Assembly: GCF_002760655.1 (NCBI RefSeq)
Contig: NZ_PDOC01000003.1
Location: 410,840-474,839, forward strand
Reading direction: 5' to 3'
From: Massilia eurypsychrophila
GTDB lineage: Bacteria > Pseudomonadota > Gammaproteobacteria > Burkholderiales > Burkholderiaceae_D
Length of the DNA: 64,000 nucleotides
Both the position numbers and the translations under genes were made by a program. The first letter of the stretch is position 1. Each line of letters begins with the position of its first letter. Of the stretch, positions 55,011 through 64,000 are shown in pieces. Below the pieces are notes generated by a model that was not told the origin of the DNA, did no database searches, and saw only the letters and a list, made by a program, of their open reading frames with translations.

Positions 55011-55458
55011 CATCGCCGACCTGGACGAATTGAAGACGCTGGTCGGCACCGAGGTTGCGGTGTCCGACTGGATCGCCATCACGCAAGAGCGCATCAACAC
55101 GTTTGCCGACGCGACGTCGGACCACCAGTGGATCCACGTCGACGTCGAGCGCTGCAAGGCCGAGTCGCCGTTTGGCGCACCGGTGGCGCACGGGTTCTTG
55201 ACTCTGTCGTTGCTGCCGGCGCTGTTCGAGAACGCGGTGCGCATGGTCGACGTCAAGATGGCGCTGAACTACGGCTTGAACAAGGTGCGTTTTCCGGCGC
55301 CGGTGCCGGTAAACAGCCGGCTGCGGGCCAGGCTGACCTTGGGTAGCGTGGAGCCGATTGAAGGTGGCGCGCAGCTGGTATGGAGCGTGGTGGTGGAATG
55401 CGAAGGCGCGCCGCGGCCGGTATGCGTCGCCGAATTCGTCATGCGCCGCTACCCGTAA
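55003..55458 (+). CDS. MaoC-family hydratase, second copy (NodN-like)
   Basis: A 151-residue MaoC protein of the NodN-like type: ITQERINTFADATSDHQWIH carries the catalytic Asp/His, followed by VAHGFLTLSLLP and MALNYGLNKVRFPAPVP. It overlaps the preceding MaoC gene by eight bases. The two differ in sequence, so they are not a recent duplication. The operon has ACAD and hydratase steps but no thiolase or CoA ligase. Confidence 0.9.
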   Translation: MRDIADLDELKTLVGTEVAVSDWIAITQERINTFADATSDHQWIHVDVERCKAESPFGAPVAHGFLTLSLLPALFENAVRMVDVKMALNYGLNKVRFPAPVPVNSRLRARLTLGSVEPIEGGAQLVWSVVVECEGAPRPVCVAEFVMRRYP

Positions 55459-55480
55459 AACATCCGGCGGCGTTCGCCGA

Positions 55481-55517
55481 GGGGGCTGACCCTGACGGCA
55501 AAATCGGGTCAGACCCC
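55481..55517. repeat. 37-bp REP-like palindromic repeat, copy 2
   Basis: GGGGGCTGACCC and GGGTCAGACCCC flank a 13-base centre. It matches the reverse complement of copy 1 (40465-40501) at 33 of 37 positions. It sits exactly between two convergent genes (MaoC and ACAD), a typical place for REP elements. Confidence 0.78.
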
Positions 55518-55527
55518 TCGCCTTCAG

Positions 55528-56787
<1,260 letters not shown>

Positions 56788-56820
56788 GTGTCGGTCCTGG
56801 GAGTGGAGAAGAGGGGAGAA

Positions 56821-57888
56821 TCAGGCCATGCGGGCCAGCGCGTACTGCCAGCCCATTTCGGCCATCGGCCGCGCGGCCTTGCCGTTTTCCAGCGCCTGCG
56901 CGCTCGACGCGGTGCCGTCTACATAGCGTTTCATGATGCCCTGCATGATGCCGGCGAGCCGGAACATGTTGTAGGCCAAGTAGAAGTTGAAATCTTCGGG
57001 CCGGATGGTGGCGCCGGTGCGCGCGCAATACGAGGCGATGTACTGATCCTGCGACGGAATGCCGAGTGCTTCCAGGTCGAGCCCGGCGATGCCGCGGAAC
57101 TGCCCGGGGCGGATGTGCCAGCTCATGCAATGGTACGAAAAGTCGGCCAGCGGATGGCCCAGGGTCGACAGCTCCCAGTCCAGCACGGCCAGAATACGCG
57201 GCTCGGTCGGGTGGAAGATCATGTTGTCCATGCGGAAGTCGCCGTGGACGATGGACGTCGCTTCGCCGGCCGGGATGTTCTGCGGCAGCCATTCGATCAG
57301 CTTGTCCATCGCCTCGATGGTTTCGGTGGCCGAGGCCTGGTACTGGCGCGTCCAGCGTTCGATCTGGCGGCCGAAATAATTGCCCGGCTTGCCGTAGTCG
57401 GCCAGGCCGATGGCGGCGTAATCGATCGTGTGCAGCTGGGCGATCACGCGGTTGAGCTCGTCGTAGATGGCGGCGCGCTCGGGCGGCGTCATGCCCGGCA
57501 GCGCCTGGTCCCACAGCACCCGGCCCTCGATAAATTCCATGACGAAGAAGGCGCGCCCGATGACCGCTTCGTCGTTGCACAGCAAGAACTGGCGCGGCGC
57601 GGGGAAGCCGGCCTTGTTGAGCGCGTCCATGACCCGAAATTCGCGGTCGATCGCGTGGGCCGATGGCAGCAGCTTGGCGGCCGGGCCCGGCTTGGTGCGC
57701 AGCACGAACGACTGGCCGCCGGCGGTCAGCTTGAAAGTCGGGTTCGACTGGCCGCCCTTGAACTGCTCGACCGATAAATCGCCTTCCGGAAAACCGGCGA
57801 TGTGCGCGCGCAGGTAGGCGCCGAGCGCCTCGACGTCGAAGCGCTGGCGCTCCGACACGGGCTTGGTGCCCATCATTTCTTCGAACAT
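56821..57888 (-). CDS. APH-family phosphotransferase (ACAD10/11 kinase-domain-like)
   Basis: A 355-residue kinase-fold protein. It has the N-lobe SNPTFKLTAGGQSFVLRTKP, the catalytic loop SIVHGDFRMDNMIF (H-G-D-x-x-x-x-N, about 202-215) and the metal-binding VLDWELSTLGHPLADFSY. It is not an antibiotic-resistance kinase; this subgroup accompanies ACAD11-like genes and resembles LvaA, which phosphorylates 4-hydroxyacyl-CoA in levulinate use. It is upstream of and probably co-transcribed with the ACAD gene. Confidence 0.9.
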   Translation of the reverse strand: MFEEMMGTKPVSERQRFDVEALGAYLRAHIAGFPEGDLSVEQFKGGQSNPTFKLTAGGQSFVLRTKPGPAAKLLPSAHAIDREFRVMDALNKAGFPAPRQFLLCNDEAVIGRAFFVMEFIEGRVLWDQALPGMTPPERAAIYDELNRVIAQLHTIDYAAIGLADYGKPGNYFGRQIERWTRQYQASATETIEAMDKLIEWLPQNIPAGEATSIVHGDFRMDNMIFHPTEPRILAVLDWELSTLGHPLADFSYHCMSWHIRPGQFRGIAGLDLEALGIPSQDQYIASYCARTGATIRPEDFNFYLAYNMFRLAGIMQGIMKRYVDGTASSAQALENGKAARPMAEMGWQYALARMA

Positions 57889-57952
57889 GCTGTCTCCTGC
57901 TTTTCTTGTGTGATGGCTTATTCTAGCCGATGAAATGGAACGATCGTACTAT

Positions 57953-58663
57953 TTATTTTGGGCGCGATTTCTTGTACTGGTCGAACAACGCCTCCATGGT
58001 CGTGCTGCGCGATTGCCCGTGCAGCGGCGCCGGCGGGGCGTAATTGACGAAGCGCACCACCCAGTCGGCGTCGTCGCTGCCGACGTCGAGCGCGTTGATG
58101 CAGCCGGCCGTCTGCGCCAGGCCGCCGAGGAACATGCGCTGGCCGGTCAGTGCCAGCGACAAGATGGCGCAGTTGACGCCGCCGTGCAGTACCAGAAGCA
58201 CCGTGTCCCAGTTGGGATCGGCGCGCAGGCGGGCGATGGCCGGGTGGATGCGGTCCATCAGTTCGCCGACCGACTCGCCGCCGAGGAAGCGCTTGTCGGC
58301 GCTGACCATGCCCTCGAAGGCACCGGTGAAGGCGTCGCGCAGGTCGGCGTCGGCGATGGTCGACAGGCGCCCGCCGCGGATTTCTTCCAGCTCGGGCCAG
58401 GCGTCGATGGCGATGTCCTGACCGGTTTCGGCCAGCACGCGGCGCGCCGTTTCGACGGTGCGCGGCAAGCCGGAGACGATCACGCGGTCGAAGCGCACAT
58501 CGTGCGCGGCAAACGCCTGGCCGGCGGCGCTGGCCTGCTCGCGCCCTTGTTCGTTGAGGGGGACCGATTCGGGCAGGAAGGGCTTGCCGGATTCGTCGAA
58601 GTAGGTGACGCTGCCGTGGCGCATCAGGAAGACGCGGCGGCGGGTGGAGAGTGGGCTGGTCAT
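57953..58663 (-). CDS. Histidine phosphatase superfamily protein
   Basis: A 236-residue protein with the phosphohistidine motif FLMRHGSVTYF (RHG, near residues 14-16), a second Arg/Glu set in VSGLPRTVETARR and SVGELMDRI, and the final His in LLVLHGGVNCAIL. It resembles phosphoglycerate-mutase-like and broad-specificity phosphatases. It is 65 bases upstream of the APH kinase gene, same strand, so a linked role in removing phosphate is possible. Start: ATG 58663 has GGAGG only one base away, so ATG 58696 is an alternative. Confidence 0.85.
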   Translation of the reverse strand: MTSPLSTRRRVFLMRHGSVTYFDESGKPFLPESVPLNEQGREQASAAGQAFAAHDVRFDRVIVSGLPRTVETARRVLAETGQDIAIDAWPELEEIRGGRLSTIADADLRDAFTGAFEGMVSADKRFLGGESVGELMDRIHPAIARLRADPNWDTVLLVLHGGVNCAILSLALTGQRMFLGGLAQTAGCINALDVGSDDADWVVRFVNYAPPAPLHGQSRSTTMEALFDQYKKSRPK

Positions 58664-58776
58664 GCCTCCATAGTACACCGGCGACCGTGTGGCCAAGAAG
58701 TTGCCGGCTTTCCTGAGTGATTTCAGTTAATAAAAATATAATGAACAGAGCGGGAATTAAATGCTATCCTGTCGCG

Positions 58777-58792
58777 TGTAACATTTGTAACA
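58777..58792. repeat. Direct repeat TGTAACA x2
   Basis: TGTAACA occurs twice with a two-base spacer (nine-base period), about 40 bases before the CHASE2 gene start. It could be a tandem binding site for a regulator, or chance. Confidence 0.3.
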
Positions 58793-58830
58793 GCCGGAGG
58801 CTGGAACAAATATGTACCCGTTCACGCTAA

Positions 58831-60384
58831 ATGCATATGCACTCAACAATAAAGAAACTCGCGCAGTCGACATGGAAGTCATTTGAACAGGCAATGCACG
58901 TTGGGGATATTGCCCGAGAGCGTCGCCGGTTAACCTTTTCGGTCTTTATCTGGTCGTTCCTGATATTGAGCGTCTTGTCTATTACTATGCTGTGGCTGGG
59001 CGATAAGCTCAACGCCAGCGGCATGGTGGTTACCCGTTTCCTGGCAGGTGCGCAGGCGCCGGTAACATCCCAATACGGCTATCCTGCCGCCGCCCGGGAG
59101 CAGATCACGGTCGTCATGTACGACCAGGAATTCCTTAACAGTAACGGCAGCGCTTGGCCGATCAGCTACCAGGACCACGCCGACTGGCTGCTGCGCCTAG
59201 CCGGTGATCCTGCCGCCCGGCCCAAGGCGATTTTGCTCGACATCTCGTTCGGGCAGGACCGCGTCGATGCCACGCTGCCGATCCTCAAGCAGGCGCTGTG
59301 CACAGTGCAGAATGAGTACAAGGTGCCGGTATTCCTGGCGGCATTGCCGTCGGCGAAGGACGGCAAGCTGGCGGTACGCTCCGGGCTGGCGGCCGCCGGC
59401 GAATCTGCCTGCTTCACCCTTGTGGGCGTCGACTACGTTGCCGATCCGCTGGACGGCCTTGCCTGGGGCTACCAGCTCACGCGCCATCGCACCGAAGCGG
59501 GCTGGCAGCCGGGACCTGCCGATGCTCCGGCTCAGCCTTCATACCGTAGCGCCGCGATGGCGATGGCGCAGGACGTGGCAAAGATCGAACTTGGCGAGGA
59601 AACGGTACCCATGGCGCTAGTCTGGGGCAACAATTCGGCCCCGCAAAACGAGCGTCCCGACCGCCTGAAAAGCTGCACGCCTGGTGAACGCCAATTGTAC
59701 AAGTTGATTCCCGGCGTGCTGCGCCAGGTCTGGGAGAGCGCGCCGGCGCAGCCGCTGTGCCCGTATCACCGCACATTATCGATGGCCCAGCTGGGCCAGC
59801 TGTCGGAACAGGAGTTGGCGCCGTACCTGGCGGGGCGCTACGTGATGGTGGGCGCAAATATCCCCGGATATAACGATTTCGTCGATTCACCGATTCATCG
59901 CCTGCTGCCCGGCGTCTACCTGCATGCCATGGCACTGGATAATTTTCTCACCTATAAGGACGGCTATAAGCTCAGCGCGGAATGGACAATTCCGCCGTCG
60001 CTGGCATTACTGCTGCCTGGTGCGCTGACGATATTCGCCGTCTTGCTGGTGCACCTGGCCTGGACGCTGATGCTGCATAAATTCTTCCGCACCACCCGTT
60101 TCCACCGTTGGCGCAGGCAGCGACTGCGCTCGGCGCTATCGCGCCGGATGTCGATGCATGCGATTGCAGTACTTGCGTGGATAGTGCGGCTGACGCTGCA
60201 AAGTATCGCCGCAATGGCAATGATCGCCTTCCTGCAGCATTTTTTCCGCATCGGTATGCTGCCGGTCGTCGAATTGATCGGCATGACGCTATTGGCCGAA
60301 GGCCTCGGCTACATGAGCAAATTGCGGATATTCATATTCGGCGAAGAAGTTCGCGTTCGGCCAGTTCTATCAAGTCAAGTTTGA
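58831..60384 (+). CDS. CHASE2-domain membrane protein without output domain
   Basis: A 517-residue protein: cytoplasmic N-terminus, one span (about 35-57), a CHASE2-type extracytoplasmic sensor (about 75-385; begins TVVMYDQEFLN, has ILLDISFGQD and YVMVGANIPGYNDFVDSPIH with PGVYLHAMALDN), then three spans (about 395-500). CHASE2 domains normally feed a cyclase, kinase or PDE; here nothing follows, and the protein ends about 17 residues after the last span. It is first of an operon with a small SH3-like protein and an M48 protease, so its output may be through them. Confidence 0.85.
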   Translation: MHMHSTIKKLAQSTWKSFEQAMHVGDIARERRRLTFSVFIWSFLILSVLSITMLWLGDKLNASGMVVTRFLAGAQAPVTSQYGYPAAAREQITVVMYDQEFLNSNGSAWPISYQDHADWLLRLAGDPAARPKAILLDISFGQDRVDATLPILKQALCTVQNEYKVPVFLAALPSAKDGKLAVRSGLAAAGESACFTLVGVDYVADPLDGLAWGYQLTRHRTEAGWQPGPADAPAQPSYRSAAMAMAQDVAKIELGEETVPMALVWGNNSAPQNERPDRLKSCTPGERQLYKLIPGVLRQVWESAPAQPLCPYHRTLSMAQLGQLSEQELAPYLAGRYVMVGANIPGYNDFVDSPIHRLLPGVYLHAMALDNFLTYKDGYKLSAEWTIPPSLALLLPGALTIFAVLLVHLAWTLMLHKFFRTTRFHRWRRQRLRSALSRRMSMHAIAVLAWIVRLTLQSIAAMAMIAFLQHFFRIGMLPVVELIGMTLLAEGLGYMSKLRIFIFGEEVRVRPVLSSQV

Positions 60385-60416
60385 ATAATAACGCTGTCAA
60401 CCAGGAAGGAAGTTCC

Positions 60417-60776
60417 ATGAAACTTACATCGCCGATGGTTTTTGCCGTCCTTGCGCTCGCCATTCCCGCTGCCGTTGCGCAGGACAGGATCGTCGCGGCC
60501 AGCCCGGGCAGCAGCCTTACGCTTGACCTGTACGAGTCGCCCGCCGCTGCCCAACCGGTCAAAACGATTAATGTGACCGAGGCCGGACTGCCATTGGCAA
60601 TTCAGTCGAAGCAGCCCGGTTTTTATCAGGTCGCCATCGCCGGCAAGGATTACTGGGTGCGCGGCGCCAAGGTTCGCATCAGCCGCGACACCAGCGCCAA
60701 CTGCGGCCCGATCGCCCTGGCATCGGGCCAGCCGACTGCCGCCACGCCGGGAGCTGGTAAAAATGCCTGTAACTAG
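60417..60776 (+). CDS. Small exported SH3-like protein
   Basis: A 119-residue protein with a signal peptide ending ALAIPAAVAQ and a short SH3-like body (LTLDLYESPAAAQPVKTINV, GFYQVAIAGKDYWVRGAKVR). Two Cys near the end (NCGPIA, KNACN) may form a disulfide. ATG 60417 follows AGGAAGG. It lies 32 bases after the CHASE2 gene and overlaps the M48 gene by 14 bases. Confidence 0.75.
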   Translation: MKLTSPMVFAVLALAIPAAVAQDRIVAASPGSSLTLDLYESPAAAQPVKTINVTEAGLPLAIQSKQPGFYQVAIAGKDYWVRGAKVRISRDTSANCGPIALASGQPTAATPGAGKNACN

Positions 60777-62409
60777 CTTGGTATCGCCACGCCGGCGACT
60801 GTTGCAAGGATCCGCGTTCGCCGTCAGCCTGGCATTGTTGTCGGGATGTGCGAATGCGCCGAAAAGCATGGCGGAAATTCCCTTCATCGGCAAGAGCAGC
60901 GGCCCTGTTGCCAGCCCGGTCGGCGAACTGGCGGCGCCGGTCGCGCGCACCTGGCCGGATGCCTCGCAGGACGTGCTGAACCAGCGCGCGCGCGGCTTTG
61001 GCCTGGTCAATGCGCCCGACATGCAGCGCTATCTGAACGCGCTGTATGCCCGCATCAAGACCAAAGCGGGTGTGCCGGCGTGGCCAGGCTCGGTCCATAT
61101 CCTCGCCAACGAAGCGCTCAACGCTTATGCCACCGGGGCCGGCAATATCTACGTTTCGCTGCCGTGGCTGACGTCGGCCGAGAGCGAAGATGAACTGGTC
61201 GCGCTTCTCAGCCACGAGTTCGGCCATATTTACCTGCACTACCACCAGCTCGAGGGAGCGGTGGAAGATGCCAACACGGCGGTCGGCGTGATGGGCATCG
61301 GCATGGCCCTCATCAAGAAGACCGGCCAGGCCGCAGGGTGGACGCAGCTCGACAGCCTGTCGACGGCGTATGCCGTCGGGCGTGGCCTGGTGACGACCGT
61401 GTACAGCCGCTCGCAGGAGAGCGCGGCGGACAACTTCGGTCTGAATCTGTCGATGAAGCTGGGTTATTCGTACGAGCACGGAACCAAGGCTTTCCTGGAG
61501 CGCATTGCAACGTGGGAAGAACGCAACCAGAAGCTCGACAAGGAGAAGGAAGAGCAGTTGCTGAAAGCGATCAAACAGCAATCGATGAATGACGCCATGA
61601 AAACCGCTGCCAAGCAGCCGAATAATGCGGTCAGCGTCAGTTTCGCCCAATCGACCGGTGAGATCAGCGGCGGCATCAACTCGGCGATGCAGCAGATTGG
61701 CTTTGAGGTGAACAAGGCTGCCGCCAAATTGCGCAGCGATCACCCGGAAACGACGGAGCGCATCGATGCGCTGGCGTCGGCGGTGGAGCCATTCCCCGAG
61801 ATTCAAGCAAACACCGAGCCGGTGATCAAGCCGTTAAGGAATGCGCTGCAAGAAAAGCGGACGGCCGCCATTTTGAAGAACTATGCGCTCGCCTTCAAGG
61901 CGATCAATGCGCCGAAGGATCCGGCATCGCTGATCGCCGCCAAAAACGCGACGGCGGCGCCGACAGCCACGCATGCGGTGCCGCTGTTTGCGCTGTATTC
62001 GGTCTTGAATGAGCAACCGGAGGCAAACGGCAGGAAGAGGGCAGATCCGAGCCAGGTGCTGGAAGCGAATTTCAGTTCGGAGCCAGACCGCGCCTGGAAG
62101 GCCTACCTGGAGCGCGGTTCGAAGCTGAAAGATGGCCGCCAGACTGCCGCGGCCAAGAAAGTGATGGAGTCGGGCCTCGCGTATTTCCAGACCGCGGAGG
62201 AAGCCTGGCCGGATGCCATCCGCTTTCAGGGTGAAACCAAGGGTTGGCCAGAAGCGAAGACCATGGCCGCCAACTGCGGCAAGACGTTTCGCCGAATGTC
62301 GCAGCGCTGTACTCAGGCCGCCGCAAGCCCAGCGGAATTGGCCGACGTAGAAAAAAAGAACAAGGCGAAAACCGAGCAGCTGGCCGATAAAATGTTCAAG
62401 AAAAAATAG
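60763..62409 (+). CDS. M48-family metalloprotease lipoprotein
   Basis: A 548-residue predicted lipoprotein (RRRLLQGSAFAVSLALLSGC, Cys near 28). The zinc motif is LLSHEFGHIYLHY (H-E-x-x-H, about 147-151), with the third ligand Glu in SQESAADNFG near 212. The C-terminal 300 residues are helical and charged with no recognised domain; family members such as BepA carry TPR repeats there. M48 lipoproteins degrade or assist misfolded outer-membrane proteins. It overlaps the SH3-like gene by 14 bases, so the CHASE2-SH3-M48 set is translationally coupled. Confidence 0.88.
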   Translation: MPVTSLVSPRRRLLQGSAFAVSLALLSGCANAPKSMAEIPFIGKSSGPVASPVGELAAPVARTWPDASQDVLNQRARGFGLVNAPDMQRYLNALYARIKTKAGVPAWPGSVHILANEALNAYATGAGNIYVSLPWLTSAESEDELVALLSHEFGHIYLHYHQLEGAVEDANTAVGVMGIGMALIKKTGQAAGWTQLDSLSTAYAVGRGLVTTVYSRSQESAADNFGLNLSMKLGYSYEHGTKAFLERIATWEERNQKLDKEKEEQLLKAIKQQSMNDAMKTAAKQPNNAVSVSFAQSTGEISGGINSAMQQIGFEVNKAAAKLRSDHPETTERIDALASAVEPFPEIQANTEPVIKPLRNALQEKRTAAILKNYALAFKAINAPKDPASLIAAKNATAAPTATHAVPLFALYSVLNEQPEANGRKRADPSQVLEANFSSEPDRAWKAYLERGSKLKDGRQTAAAKKVMESGLAYFQTAEEAWPDAIRFQGETKGWPEAKTMAANCGKTFRRMSQRCTQAAASPAELADVEKKNKAKTEQLADKMFKKK

Positions 62410-62590
62410 GCTATGTCACCGCTATCGGCCAGAAGCGGTCATCCGCTCAGATACAAAAGTTCATCTGGCTTTTTCGTTCTGTTATCTCGGAGCGAAAACG
62501 TGAGAGAGTAGTTAATCCCGCAGATTATTGCGGGCATGATAAATCTTTCAACAACATTTTCGCAGAATATCGACCGCCCCCCTCTTAGAG
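62410..62590. other. Gap after the M48 gene, with a short hairpin
   Basis: No gene is seen. CCCGCA (62517-62522) pairs with TGCGGG (62529-62534) without a T-run, so termination is uncertain. Base composition is AT-richer than around, and codon-like structure begins only in the remnant that follows. Confidence 0.5.
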
Positions 62591-62767
62591 GTGTTGGGCA
62601 GATCCATCCCTTTCGGGGCGCAGTTTCACGAAAACAATTTCCGCTTGTTCAACGTAGGTTGTTGCCGTGGTGGGGCACTATTCGTATGGCGATTCCATGA
62701 CGGTTATTCTTGCAAGTGGATTGGTCCAATCAGCCAAGATTTTAAAGCCAACCTGGAGCGTAAATGA
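62591..62767 (+). pseudogene. C-terminal remnant of an unknown gene
   Basis: A 58-codon open frame (protein-like: GRSIPFGAQFHENNFRLFNV, then GGALFVWRFHDGYSCKWIGP) ends in a TGA that overlaps the next ATG (ATGA). No convincing start with a ribosome site is visible; GTG 62591 is the longest choice, and the protein-like reading continues upstream to about 62545. I do not recognise the family. The stop-start overlap shows it was part of an operon. Confidence 0.4.
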
Positions 62768-64000
62768 AAGACGAATATGTGATCGAGGAGCCCGGAGATC
62801 TCAATCCTAGTGACATGAATGTGATTGTAGAGGGATTAACCGACATCACCATGCTTTGCAGCACATTTGAGAACAGCTGCTGCAACGGCGCCTCGAATAC
62901 CTCGCGCGATTCGGTCAGCGCCACGACCCAATCCTGTCCCAGTAAGGGCGCATAACCGGCGTGTTCCTCCGTCCCTGACAAGGTCGACATGTAACTCAGG
63001 CTGCCCGGCTGTTTGGCTTTGATGAGCGTGCGCGCCAGCACCGGCATGCCCAGGCTCTCGATGCGCGGATGGCGAAAGCGCTGATCGGCGGCGATGCGCT
63101 GCTGCGCGCTTTCGCTAAGTGTATCCAGGCTGTGATTGATCTTGGCCGCATTCCGGTAATGAATCAGCAAGCCGTCGCCATCGATCATCAGCGGCACCCG
63201 GTCGGTACCGCGCGTGGCAGCATGCAGAATGCTGTCGAACGTTGCAGCCTCGATGCGCATCACCAGCACGCCAATGACGACACCGCCCTGGTCAACTACC
63301 GGATGGGCGTAATACATCCCGCGCTCGCCATGAATGACGCCCCTGATAATACTGGTCTGATATGCGTGTCCGCGCATCGCCTGGCTGAAGTATTCGCGCG
63401 AACTGAAATCCCTGCCCACCAGCGCCGCTTCGCTCGAGATGAGCGCAATTCCCTTGGTATCGACCAGCGAAATCAAATGGAGGTTTGGATTTGTCTTGAC
63501 CAGCACGCCAAGTTTGGCCTCGGCTTCCTTTTTGCGCGCGGCGTCCGGCTGTTTCAGGTAGTCGATCAGGTCCTCTTCGGTGGCGAGAAACTTCGCCAGG
63601 TTCTCGTTATCGGTGATCAGCTGGGACAGGTGCCCCGCGGTGCTTTCGGCCATCCGCGTCAGGTTGCGCATCTCGCCGGCCGACACCGCTTCGACGGAGC
63701 CGTTCAGGTTGTAGTAGGCGGTAATGAGCATCGGCAGCAGCGCCGCCAGCACCATCGCCGCCGCCATCTTGGCCACCATCGGCCACGACGCCGGATGGAG
63801 CAGGGCGCGCAGGAAATGTAGCGAGCGCCTGGCGAACAACTTTGGCGAATTGATCAGCGCCCGGAAGCTTTCGTTGGCCAAGCGCGGTGCGGCCTCGCCG
63901 TCATTCAATGCGTCGCGCAGCGCCAGGCTGCCGGCGTGCGATGCAAACAGCTTCTGCGAGAAAGCCCGCAGGTCTTGCGGCCGCGCCGCCGGGTCCGGTT
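62742..64000 (-). CDS. dCache-type sensor protein, 3'-truncated; 5' end outside window
   Basis: The minus-strand frame is open through the window edge, so the N-terminus is not seen. It has a membrane span (KMAAAMVLAALLPMLITAYY), then a dCache sensor domain of about 250 residues (LISLVDTKGIALISSEAALV, YFSQAMRGHAYQTSIIRGVI, GVVIGVLVMRIE). The normal second span should begin at PLQQLFSNVL, but there the coding sequence runs into foreign DNA and stops 37 codons later at 62742. HAMP and output domains are missing. The remaining piece resembles sensors of chemoreceptor or diguanylate cyclase type and is probably non-functional. Confidence 0.7.
   Translation of the reverse strand, partial: PDPAARPQDLRAFSQKLFASHAGSLALRDALNDGEAAPRLANESFRALINSPKLFARRSLHFLRALLHPASWPMVAKMAAAMVLAALLPMLITAYYNLNGSVEAVSAGEMRNLTRMAESTAGHLSQLITDNENLAKFLATEEDLIDYLKQPDAARKKEAEAKLGVLVKTNPNLHLISLVDTKGIALISSEAALVGRDFSSREYFSQAMRGHAYQTSIIRGVIHGERGMYYAHPVVDQGGVVIGVLVMRIEAATFDSILHAATRGTDRVPLMIDGDGLLIHYRNAAKINHSLDTLSESAQQRIAADQRFRHPRIESLGMPVLARTLIKAKQPGSLSYMSTLSGTEEHAGYAPLLGQDWVVALTESREVFEAPLQQLFSNVLQSMVMSVNPSTITFMSLGLRSPGSSITYSSFIYAPGWL
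62764..62865 (+). pseudogene. N-terminal remnant cut by a junction
   Basis: ATG 62764 with TGGAG upstream opens an acidic frame (MKDEYVIEEPGDLNPSDMNV, then IVEGLTDITMLCS). At about 62865 the sequence becomes the antisense of a sensor gene, and the frame only continues as chance to 62955. The gene's 3' part is lost. Family not recognised. Confidence 0.4.

Noticed and set aside
56821-57888. Aminoglycoside resistance kinase
   Set aside because: Although the APH fold is present, context and motifs fit the ACAD10/11-associated subgroup.

Overview
The window is a GC-rich chromosomal segment with the gene content of a betaproteobacterium of the Oxalobacteraceae (Massilia/Duganella/Janthinobacterium type). 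This placement rests on gene style and order: smpB opposite ratA-rnfH, guaB-guaA, PEP-CTERM proteins, an OsmC-YcaO fusion, and ACAD/MaoC acyl-CoA genes. No rRNA or other species marker is present. I see no complete insertion sequence, prophage or CRISPR array.

Layout. 1-9.3 kb is mostly housekeeping: an NfeD/SPFH pair, an SDR enzyme, a second signal peptidase, a Bcr/CflA exporter, smpB, ratA-rnfH, guaB and guaA. 9.4-15 kb is a decaying accessory stretch: an Xre/ParS antitoxin whose RES toxin is deleted, a frameshifted HAF-repeat lipoprotein, the OsmC-YcaO gene, a fragment of an MFS transporter and a small lipoprotein. 15.1-23.4 kb holds an exported amidohydrolase, Bax inhibitor-1, ExoD and TerC/CBS membrane proteins, a broken membrane protein, a LacI regulator divergent from a pirin, and a DUF1801 gene.

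23.4-34.2 kb is the most interesting part. On the minus strand lie an FHA protein, a PP2C phosphatase and an MFS transporter, then, after a GNAT gene on the opposite strand and two broken genes, a tight overlapping operon: Ser/Thr kinase, a SEDS (FtsW/RodA-type) protein with an extra FHA-like outer domain, an FHA-like protein and an SH3 membrane protein. The parts list (kinase, phosphatase, FHA proteins, SEDS) is that of the actinobacterial pknA/pknB-pstP-rodA-fhaA locus, minus its penicillin-binding protein. I read it as a candidate phospho-signalling system for the cell envelope.

34.2-49.7 kb holds exported enzymes and envelope proteins (metallophosphoesterase, M28 peptidase, S9 peptidase, penicillin-acylase-family enzyme), a lone arsB, tRNA-Leu(UAA), a ParB-like protein, two tandem PEP-CTERM paralogues, thymidine kinase and an HExxH membrane protein. 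49.7-58.7 kb has a C-terminal processing protease, a plus-strand operon of two acyl-CoA dehydrogenases and two MaoC hydratases, and, converging on it, a minus-strand group of an ACAD11-like dehydrogenase, an APH-type kinase and a histidine phosphatase. 58.8-62.4 kb is an operon of a CHASE2 membrane protein, a small SH3-like exported protein and an M48 lipoprotein protease. The window ends in a sensor gene cut at its 3' end by a rearrangement that also left two small gene remnants.

Broken genes cluster in the accessory parts while core genes are all intact, which argues for real gene decay over sequencing error. A 37-bp REP-like palindrome occurs twice, in opposite orientations, and a perfect 26-bp inverted repeat lies after the protease gene.
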